A DNA stretch of 64,000 nt from Azospirillum brasilense (GTDB taxonomy: Bacteria; Pseudomonadota; Alphaproteobacteria; Azospirillales; Azospirillaceae), in the NCBI RefSeq assembly GCF_007827815.1, contig NZ_VITH01000001.1:434001-498000 (forward strand). The letters run 5' to 3'. The notes under the pieces are model-generated. The model did not search any database and was not told the DNA's origin. It saw only the letters and a program-made list of their open reading frames with translations. Shown piece after piece: positions 14,526-21,284 of the stretch (the first letter of the stretch is position 1; each line of letters begins with the position of its first letter). The translations under genes and the position numbers were made by a program.

Positions 14526-16501
14526 GCGGGGGTCCTCTGCGGAAGATCGGCGCCGGGCGGGCGCGGGCGGAACAGGGCGGTCAGCAGAAGCTGCACGGCG
14601 ACGCAGGCCGCCAGCACCGCGCCGATGCCCTTCAGCGCCCCGGCGTATCCGTAGTGGGCCAGGAACAGTCCGGCCAGGAAGGGGGCGATGACGGAACCCA
14701 GCCGCTCGATCAGGCGGAACATGCCGATCACCGTGGTCTCGCCAAGCGCCGCCCGCTCCTTGACGCAGACATCGGCGAGCATGGCGAGCTGCGGCGCGCC
14801 GAGCATGGCGTGCGCCACCCCCAGCAGGGCGACCCCGGCCAGCGCCGTGCCAAGCGACCCCGGCATCGACAGCACCCAGGCCGCCCCGGCGGCGACCAGC
14901 CCGCCGACCACCAGGAAGCCGACGCGCTGGCCCGAGCGGTCCGACAGCCTCGCGGCCATCGGCGACACCACGATCATCAGCAGCCAGTAGAGCAGCAGCA
15001 CGCGGCCGATCCAGGACTGGCTGACCCCCTGGTCGTCCAGCGCCAGCGGCAGCAGGAAGAACAGCAGCGCCGTCAGCCCCAGCTTGGCCGGAACCGCGCT
15101 GAAGACGGCCAGCCCGACGAAGCGCGGGTTGCGCAGGCACAGCACGGCGTCGGCCAGACGCAGGCCGCGGCTGGATTTCCCCTGCGCGGCGCGCACCCGC
15201 GGCAGAACCTGCCACGCCATGAAGGCGGCCAGCAGCGCCAGCCCGGCGGAGATCAGGAAGGTCGTGCGGAAGCCCACCTGCCCGGCGATCACGCCGCCGA
15301 TGGCCGGGCCGCAGACGCCGGCGCTGAGGATGCCGCCGGCGTACATGGCGATGGCCTGGGCGCGCTGCTTGGGGTCGGTGGCGTCGATGACGAAGCCCTG
15401 CGCGGCGATGAAGACGCTGGCGTAGCCGATGGCGGTCAGGCAGCGCGCGACGATGAGCTGGATGAGGTCGGTGGCGAGGCCGGAGCCGACCAGACCGACG
15501 AAGGAGAGTAGCGCCCCGCCGAGGAACACCGCCCGCCGCCCGCGCCGCTCCGACACGCTGCCGGCGATCGGCTGGCTGACCGCCCAGAGCAGCATGAACA
15601 GGGCGATGGGCGCGCCGATGACCATCTCCATCGACAGGCCGGGCACCGGCTCGAACAGCTGCTTGATGTAGACGGACAGGAAGGTGCGGGTCAGCTCCTC
15701 CGCCAGGGAGAAGATGAAGATGGCGAAGCGCAGCTCGACCACCCGCTGCATCATGCCGATCTTGGTCATCGCCTGCTCGGAGGCGGTCATGTCGGCCTTG
15801 TGCTGCACGCTGTCCAGCGCCCAGTCGACGGCGCGCGACAACTCGCCCACCTCGTCGCGGTTGCGCAGGGCGACGCGCACGCCGAGATGCCCGTCGGCGG
15901 CCTGCTTCATCACCGCCGTCACCCGGCGCAGCGGCGCCGCGACGGAGGTGCCGACGACCAGCAGCAGGATCTCGACGTTCAGCAGGATAGCGACGATCAG
16001 CACCGAGCCGAGGTCGAACACCACCTCGTTCATGGCCGAGCGGACATAGCCGGAATCGACGCCGATGTGCAGTCGCGCCTCCCCGTTCCCCTCCAGCGCC
16101 AGGACGGTGTCGAGGAACTGCGGGGAGTCGCCCTCCGGCAGCGGGTCGGCGACGGTCAGGCGGTTGCCCGCCCGCGCCTCCTCGGTTCCTGAGAAGGCGT
16201 GGAGGCGGTCGCCGATCTCCAGCGCCAGATACTTGACGTCCGGGTTGGCGGCCAGCGCATCGGAGAGCAGCTCGTCCACACCGACCAGCTTGTCCAGCTC
16301 GAAACCGAGCGCCACCGCGCGGTCGATCTGCGCTACCACGTAGGAGCCGACGACCTCGGCCTTGCGGGCCAGTTCCGGCTCGATCAGCGGGCGGAACAGC
16401 GTGTTGACGTGGTTGGTCTGGACGGCGAGGCTGACCAGCATCAGGACGGACACGACGCCCGTCAGCATCCAGTTCAGGCGGCGGATGAAGGACAGCTTCA
16501 T
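14522..16501 (-). CDS. sensor/HAMP-MFS fusion: transmembrane sensor domain joined to a major facilitator transporter
   Basis: A protein of 659 aa from the ATG at 16501. TM1 is at about 8-27. Residues 30-160 form an extracytoplasmic sensor-like domain. TM2 (about 164-188) leads into a HAMP linker, AAPLRRVTAVMKQAADGHLGVRV followed by RDEVGELSRAVD (about 188-232), written here in two parts. From about 255 to 645 it is a complete twelve-segment MFS transporter, with SERRGRRAVF after TM2 and SDRSGQRVGF in the second half as the typical A-type loops. HAMP domains normally pass signals to kinases or chemoreceptors, not to transporters. The fusion suggests ligand-gated transport or a transporter used as a sensor output. 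It overlaps both neighbours by ATGA. Confidence 0.9.
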   Translation of the reverse strand: MKLSFIRRLNWMLTGVVSVLMLVSLAVQTNHVNTLFRPLIEPELARKAEVVGSYVVAQIDRAVALGFELDKLVGVDELLSDALAANPDVKYLALEIGDRLHAFSGTEEARAGNRLTVADPLPEGDSPQFLDTVLALEGNGEARLHIGVDSGYVRSAMNEVVFDLGSVLIVAILLNVEILLLVVGTSVAAPLRRVTAVMKQAADGHLGVRVALRNRDEVGELSRAVDWALDSVQHKADMTASEQAMTKIGMMQRVVELRFAIFIFSLAEELTRTFLSVYIKQLFEPVPGLSMEMVIGAPIALFMLLWAVSQPIAGSVSERRGRRAVFLGGALLSFVGLVGSGLATDLIQLIVARCLTAIGYASVFIAAQGFVIDATDPKQRAQAIAMYAGGILSAGVCGPAIGGVIAGQVGFRTTFLISAGLALLAAFMAWQVLPRVRAAQGKSSRGLRLADAVLCLRNPRFVGLAVFSAVPAKLGLTALLFFLLPLALDDQGVSQSWIGRVLLLYWLLMIVVSPMAARLSDRSGQRVGFLVVGGLVAAGAAWVLSMPGSLGTALAGVALLGVAHAMLGAPQLAMLADVCVKERAALGETTVIGMFRLIERLGSVIAPFLAGLFLAHYGYAGALKGIGAVLAACVAVQLLLTALFRPRPPGADLPQRTPA

Positions 16502-17319
16502 GGCGTGACTCCCGCCGGACGCGCGGCCTCGACGTCGGAGGCGGCGGGACGAGGGTGGTCCTCCTCCGCGCCGTGCTGCTGCTGTTCCAGGATGCGGTCG
16601 GCGAAATCCTTCAGGCCGGGGGCGAAGGCCACCAGCTCCGGGGTCAGGTTGGGCGGCTCGCCCATGCCCAGCGTGTTGATGCTGGCGGTCATCTCGCGCA
16701 ACCGCCGCTGGATCGGGCGCAGCAGCAGCCAGACCGCGACCATGGTGACGAGAAGCCCGGTCACCAGATTGATGCCGCCGGACAGCAGCAGGTCCGGGAT
16801 GGTGCCGCGGATGCCCGCCTGCACCTCGCCCAGCGAATAGGTCAGGGCGACGCCGCCGGCGACACCGCCGAAGGCGTTGCGGATGCCGAGCAGAAGCGCC
16901 TGGCTGTCGCCATCGGCGACGGCCGCCACGCGGTCGGACTTGCCGTCGCGCGCGAAGGCCCCCTTCCAACCGGCGGGAATCGTCCCGACCGGTCCGCCGT
17001 GTCCCGCCCCCCGGCCCGCCGCCGCCAGAACCTCGCCCGTGTCGGTGAACAGAACCAGCCCGGTGATCCGATCGTCCCGCGCCATCGAGCGCTGGATCAG
17101 CGCGTCGAGATTGCGCAGGGCGGTGATGGAGACGCCGAGGCTGACGGCGCCTTCGACCTCGCCGGCCAACCCGCGCAGGGCGACGGTGAAGCGGGACGCC
17201 ACGGTGTCCTCCACCATCCGCTCCATCTTCAGGTAGGACAGGGCGGCGGTGGAAAGCAGCGCGAAGCAGAGCGCCACCTGCAGCAGCAAAATGATCTTCG
17301 TCGTCAGGGTCAGGCGCAT
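16498..17319 (-). CDS. membrane-anchored sensor-like protein with single extracytoplasmic domain and HAMP-like tail
   Basis: A protein of 273 aa from the ATG at 17319. TM1 is at about 8-27 (IILLLQVALCFALLST). A periplasmic domain of ~140 residues resembling a single Cache sensor follows (LDALIQRSMARDDRITGLVL, FTDTGEVLAAAG). TM2 is at about 188-210, then a short cytoplasmic part, RPIQRRLREMTASINTLGMG, like the start of a HAMP helix, and a charged tail. There is no kinase, GGDEF or methyl-accepting output. The start of the next gene overlaps its stop (ATGA), and that gene has the same TM-sensor-TM-HAMP plan, so the two may form a heteromeric sensor. It is the first gene of the minus-strand array. 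Confidence 0.8.
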   Translation of the reverse strand: MRLTLTTKIILLLQVALCFALLSTAALSYLKMERMVEDTVASRFTVALRGLAGEVEGAVSLGVSITALRNLDALIQRSMARDDRITGLVLFTDTGEVLAAAGRGAGHGGPVGTIPAGWKGAFARDGKSDRVAAVADGDSQALLLGIRNAFGGVAGGVALTYSLGEVQAGIRGTIPDLLLSGGINLVTGLLVTMVAVWLLLRPIQRRLREMTASINTLGMGEPPNLTPELVAFAPGLKDFADRILEQQQHGAEEDHPRPAASDVEAARPAGVTP

Positions 17320-17692
17320 GGGTCCGGTGCCGGCAAGGGGTACGGGCACCTTACGCGCATCGCCCGCGCCGCCGTTTCCGAGACGGGTCCAGTCTGGAGA
17401 AGACCCCGGCGACATGGCTCCGCTCCGGCCCGACCCTTCCGGGCGCGCCGCTGCGCACACCGCACTGCAACCGCAAGGCGCTTTGCGCCTATGCGTGCTT
17501 ATAAAATGAAGAACAGAATGCGCCTCGATCCGCCTGGACTATGCCTTTTCGCCTAACCCGTCGAAATTTTGCGGAATTTTGAGACATTTTTTGATCGCTC
17601 TATTTTGGACCATGATTGCATCCATGATGGTTTGCTTTGCGTGGTAATCCATAAGCACAGCATTCCATGCACCCAACGGGGGAAGGGCTTCG
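17320..17692. other. divergent intergenic region between the sensor/MFS/ligase array and the winged-helix regulator
   Basis: These 373 bases contain no gene with coding bias. The part 17490-17610 is AT-rich. A candidate minus-strand -10, TATAAG, is at 17503-17498 for the array, without a convincing -35. The direct repeat ccatgat occurs twice near 17610-17630, close to the plus-strand promoter described separately. If the regulator controls the array, its sites should be here. Confidence 0.6.
17579..17606 (+). promoter_or_regulatory. putative promoter of the second winged-helix regulator
   Basis: TTGAGA (17579-17584) and TATTTT (17601-17606) are 16 bases apart in an AT-rich stretch. The predicted leader to the ATG at 17693 is about 80 bases. 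Confidence 0.4.
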
Positions 17693-18667
17693 ATGCGGAT
17701 CGAGTTGGAGCGACCCTTGGCGTGGCCGGTGCGTCCGGTCCAGACCAGCGCCGGCCTTCATGTTTCGGCGACGTCCATCCTGATCGCCTGCGCGGACCGT
17801 GCGCTGGGCATCGGCATGCACGACGCCTTCGAACGCAACGGCCACCGCATCCATGTGACCCACGACCCCATCGCGGCGCTCGACACGCTGGAGGCCGACG
17901 GCAGCATCGGCATCGTGGCGGTCGAACTGGCCCTGCCCCACTTCGACGGACTGGCGCTGGTCGAGCGCATGCGCAAGAGCGTGCAGCGACACCTCCAGGT
18001 CATCGTCGTGGCGCCCAACGCCACCGCGGCGGACGTCGTCCGCGCCATGCATCTGCGCGCGGCGGATTTCATCAGCGACCCGCAGGACGGCAGCCAGCTC
18101 CATGGCGCGCTCGCCCGCGCTTTGGCCGCCCATCAGGCGGCGGCCCCGCTGCCCCCCGCTGCCCCGTCCGCACCCGCCGGCAACGGCGAGTTGCATGGGG
18201 CGCTGGAGGACGCCTACCGCCACGGCCTCGCCCTCATCGAAGCGGTGAAGGCGCTGCGCGAGGGGCAGCCGAAGCCGGCCGTTCCGGCCCCCACCCCCAC
18301 CGCTCCGCCGTCCATCCCTGCGGCGGGGGAGAACCGGCGTCTGGCGGTGCTGCGGACGCTCCAGCAATCCCGCGTCGCCCGCGACAAGTATTTTCCCAAG
18401 GGTCTGTTCGAGGACCCCTGCTGGGACATGCTGCTGGACCTGATGGCGAACCATCTGCGCGGGCGGCGGATTTCCGTGTCGTCGCTGTGCATGGCCTCCG
18501 GCGTCGCCCAGACCACGGCGCTGCGCCGCATCACCGAACTGCACGACCGCGGGCTGGTGCGCCGGATCGCCGACGACAAGGACGGCCGCCGCGTCTTCAT
18601 CGAACTGACCGAGCAGGGCATCGCCGCCCTGTCCGGCTATGTCGAGCACATCCAGGACCTGACCTGA
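17693..18667 (+). CDS. receiver-like/winged-helix (MarR-like) regulator, paralogue 2
   Basis: A protein of 324 aa. It starts at an ATG with GGGGGAAGGG five bases upstream. Residues about 27-140 are receiver-like (SILIACADR, GIVAVELALPHFDG). The phosphoacceptor aspartate position is Glu78, and the strand-5 lysine is replaced (ISDP), so normal phosphorylation is not expected. After a Pro/Ala linker, residues about 232-315 form the winged helix: YFPKGLFEDPCWDMLLDL, ISVSSLCMASGVAQTTALRR and the DGRRVFIELTEQG wing. This C-terminal part is almost the same as in the protein encoded at 4213-5289, so the two may share operators. It is divergent from the seven-gene array and is a candidate regulator of it. 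Confidence 0.82.
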   Translation: MRIELERPLAWPVRPVQTSAGLHVSATSILIACADRALGIGMHDAFERNGHRIHVTHDPIAALDTLEADGSIGIVAVELALPHFDGLALVERMRKSVQRHLQVIVVAPNATAADVVRAMHLRAADFISDPQDGSQLHGALARALAAHQAAAPLPPAAPSAPAGNGELHGALEDAYRHGLALIEAVKALREGQPKPAVPAPTPTAPPSIPAAGENRRLAVLRTLQQSRVARDKYFPKGLFEDPCWDMLLDLMANHLRGRRISVSSLCMASGVAQTTALRRITELHDRGLVRRIADDKDGRRVFIELTEQGIAALSGYVEHIQDLT

Positions 18668-18670
18668 CCC

Positions 18671-18703
18671 GACCGGGCCGGATCGGCGCGAATTGGCCCG
18701 GTC
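18671..18703 (+). terminator. hairpin after the second winged-helix regulator gene
   Basis: Arms gaccgggcc (18671-18679) and ggcccggtc (18695-18703) pair over 9 bp, starting four bases past the stop. A short T stretch (gggtttcc) follows about eight bases later, so the terminator is plausible but not textbook. Confidence 0.5.
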
Positions 18704-18821
18704 CGGCGGGTTTCCCCACCCAGACTGCTTCAACCGGGACCTGTCCCGGATCGACAGCGTGCCCTGAAAGCGGCGAGCATCGCGGCAAGGAACGCCCTGC
18801 GCGCAGGACGGCGGAGACCCG

Positions 18822-20024
18822 ATGGCCGACCAGAAACTGAAGGATGTGATCGTCGTCGCGACCCCCACGGAGGGGCTCGGTTCGACATCCTCCCTGCCCA
18901 CGCGGCCGGCATCGCCCAGCGAGGAGCCCGACCGCCAGCGCATGGCCGAACGGCTGCGCGCCCAGGGCTGGAGCTACCGCCGCATCGCGGAGGAGCTTCA
19001 GGTGTCCTACATCCTGGTGTCGCGCTGGCTGGGCGGCGACGGCGCCACGCTCGGCGGCCCGCGCACGGCGCCCGCCGCAGCCCCCTCGCCACCGCCGCCC
19101 GCGACCGGCGGGCCGCGAACGACCAAGGCGGCCAAGGCGACCAAGGCCGCGAAGGCGGTCGCCAGCGCGGCGGCGGCCAACGCCGACGAGGACGTCCTGG
19201 CGATCCAGTTCCGCGCCTTCGAACAGTATGTGCGCGAGGTCATCGACACGCTGGAGACACGGCACGAGTCGCTGCTCCAGCGCCAGGAGGACCTGATCCA
19301 GGCGCTCGACACCGAGCGCGCCGCCGCCCGCGCGCGGGAGGAGGAACTGCTCGCCACCCTCGACCAGGAGCGCCAGCGCTGGAGCGAAGCGGAAGACCGC
19401 TTCCGCGAGGAGTTGGAACGCTTCAAGGGAGAGATGCGCCGCAGCCAGGCGACGGCGGGCGCCACCGTCGTTGCGGCAACGGCCCTCGGCGCCGCCTCCG
19501 ATGACGACGACGAGAGCGACGACGGGGACTCCTCCGATTTCTCCGCCTTCAGTTTCGACGATGATGAGGAGGAGGAGAAGGACGGCGACAAGGCCAAGGA
19601 CGACGGTGAGGCGGGCGGCGACGACGCCTTCAGCTTCGATGATGACGAGGACGAGAGCGATCCCTTCAGCTTCGACACCGACGACACGGAGGAAGCGAGC
19701 GACGGCGAAACGTCTGAAGCCACCGCTTCGGCCGACGATTCCGATGACTCCGACCCCTTCAGCTTCGACGATGACGATGCTGAGGAGACGCTTGGGGAGG
19801 CTCCCGCGCAGCCGGACGAGGAACCGGACGGGGACCCGTTCTCCTTCGACATGGATGACGAGCCGGACGAACCCAACGCCGACGCCGGAACTGAGATCGG
19901 CACCGCAAAGGCCGATGCCAAGAACGACCCCTTCTCCTTCGACGACGAACCGGAACCGGAGCCGGAGCCTGAACCGGAGGCTCCGCCGAAGAAGAAGGGC
20001 CTCTTCGGCTTCTGGCGCAAATGA
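18822..20024 (+). CDS. HTH/coiled-coil protein with acidic tail carrying six FSFD motifs
   Basis: A protein of 400 aa with four zones. Residues 38-71 look like a helix-turn-helix (AERLRAQGWSYRRIAEELQ, then VSRWLGG). Residues 72-120 are Pro/Ala/Lys-rich. Residues 124-207 form a long charged coiled coil (RQEDLIQALDTERAAARARE). Residues 225-388 are extremely acidic and disordered, with FSFD repeated at about 243, 270, 282, 313, 340 and 371, mostly as DPFSFDDD, plus a PEPEPEPE run. The last residues, PKKKGLFGFWRK, are basic and aromatic, like a membrane or partner docking tail. I do not recognise the family. The FSFD units look like short linear motifs for repeated binding of one partner. It stands alone upstream of dprA. 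Confidence 0.82.
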   Translation: MADQKLKDVIVVATPTEGLGSTSSLPTRPASPSEEPDRQRMAERLRAQGWSYRRIAEELQVSYILVSRWLGGDGATLGGPRTAPAAAPSPPPPATGGPRTTKAAKATKAAKAVASAAAANADEDVLAIQFRAFEQYVREVIDTLETRHESLLQRQEDLIQALDTERAAARAREEELLATLDQERQRWSEAEDRFREELERFKGEMRRSQATAGATVVAATALGAASDDDDESDDGDSSDFSAFSFDDDEEEEKDGDKAKDDGEAGGDDAFSFDDDEDESDPFSFDTDDTEEASDGETSEATASADDSDDSDPFSFDDDDAEETLGEAPAQPDEEPDGDPFSFDMDDEPDEPNADAGTEIGTAKADAKNDPFSFDDEPEPEPEPEPEAPPKKKGLFGFWRK

Positions 20025-20109
20025 CGGCCGCGCCGCAGGCCTGAGACGGCGGGCCGCGCACACGTTTGCGTGTTGATCGCCGCGCGTTTTCGGTTGTATG
20101 ACATGACGC

Positions 20110-21231
20110 ATGACTCAACCGCGCCGCCCCTTGTCCGCCGCCGAACGGTTCGACTGGCTCCGCCTGATCCGGTCGGAGAATGTCGGGCCGATCACCTTCC
20201 ACCGCCTGCTGGAACGGTTCGGCGGCGCCGGCGCCGCGCTGGAGGCCTTGCCCGACCTCGCCAAGCGGGGCGGACGGACCAAGCCGCTGCGCATCGCCCC
20301 GAAGGCGGACATCGACCGCGAGTTGGCCGCCAACGACCGCATCGGCGCCCGCCTGCTCTTCTCCTGCGAGCCCGACTACCCGGAACCCTTGGCCGCGCTG
20401 GACGACGCGCCCCCGGTGGTGTCGGTCCTCGGCCACCCGCACCTGCTGCGGCGTCGGGCGGTGGCCCTGGTCGGGGCGCGCAACGCCTCGATGAACGGCA
20501 AGAAATTCGCCGAGCGGCTGGCGCGGGATTTGGGCGAGGCCGGCCTTCTGGTCGTCTCCGGCATGGCGCGGGGGATCGACACGGCGGCCCATGCCGGGGC
20601 GCTCGGCAGCGGAACGGCGGCAGTGGTGGCGGGCGGCGCCGACGTCGTCTACCCGCCGGAGAACGAGGCGCTCTACCGCGACATAGTGCAGCAGGGCGTG
20701 GTGATCGCGGAAAGTCCGGTCGGCACCACCCCGCAGGCCCGCCATTTCCCGCGCCGCAACCGCCTGATCTCCGGCCTGTCGCTGGGGGTTCTGGTGGTGG
20801 AGGCGGCCCTGCGCTCCGGCTCCCTCATCACCGCGCGCATGGCCTTGGAACAGGGGCGGGAGGTGATGGCCGTTCCCGGCTCGCCGCTCGACCCGCGCTG
20901 CCAGGGCACCAACAACCTGCTGCGTCAGGGGGCGGCCCTGGTGGAGGGGGTGGACGACGTGTTGCGGGCTCTGGAAAACCTGTCGCCACCGGTCTTGCGG
21001 GAGCGCCAGGGAGACCTGTTCGCCCAGGCCCGCCCGGCCCCGCCATCCGATTCGGAGCTGGAAGCGGCGCGCGCCGTCATCCTGGAAAACCTCGGCCACA
21101 CGCCGGTTGCCATTGACGAACTGGTCCGCGGGTGCCAATTGTCCGCTCCGGTGGTGTTGACCGTGGTGCTGGAACTTGAGCTTGCGGGCCGTGTCCAGCG
21201 CCAGCCGGGGAACCAGGTGAACCTGATCTGA
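20110..21231 (+). CDS. dprA: DNA-processing protein DprA
   Basis: A protein of 373 aa. An N-terminal SAM-like helical part (RLIRSENVGPITFHRLLERFG) precedes the Rossmann-like DprA core: VALVGARNASMNGKKFAERLA, VVSGMARGIDTAAHAGAL, TPQARHFPRRNRLISGLS, VVEAALRSGSLITARMALEQGREVMAVPGS (read in parts) and GTNNLLRQGA. The C-terminal winged helix (about 310-370) is present. DprA loads RecA on incoming single-stranded DNA during transformation and is widely kept in non-competent bacteria. The topA gene follows after 53 bases, a common pairing. The length is normal for the family. Confidence 0.97.
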   Translation: MTQPRRPLSAAERFDWLRLIRSENVGPITFHRLLERFGGAGAALEALPDLAKRGGRTKPLRIAPKADIDRELAANDRIGARLLFSCEPDYPEPLAALDDAPPVVSVLGHPHLLRRRAVALVGARNASMNGKKFAERLARDLGEAGLLVVSGMARGIDTAAHAGALGSGTAAVVAGGADVVYPPENEALYRDIVQQGVVIAESPVGTTPQARHFPRRNRLISGLSLGVLVVEAALRSGSLITARMALEQGREVMAVPGSPLDPRCQGTNNLLRQGAALVEGVDDVLRALENLSPPVLRERQGDLFAQARPAPPSDSELEAARAVILENLGHTPVAIDELVRGCQLSAPVVLTVVLELELAGRVQRQPGNQVNLI

Positions 21232-21284
21232 TCCCGATCCGCACCGCCAGCGTTTGGTAAAGGCACTTTCAGGGGCGCGGACTC

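Noticed and set aside
17569..18840. 423-codon plus-strand frame beginning in the AT-rich intergenic region
   Set aside because: It overlaps the winged-helix regulator gene in another frame and turns into an Arg/Pro-rich shadow; the regulator frame has clear domains and a strong ribosome site.
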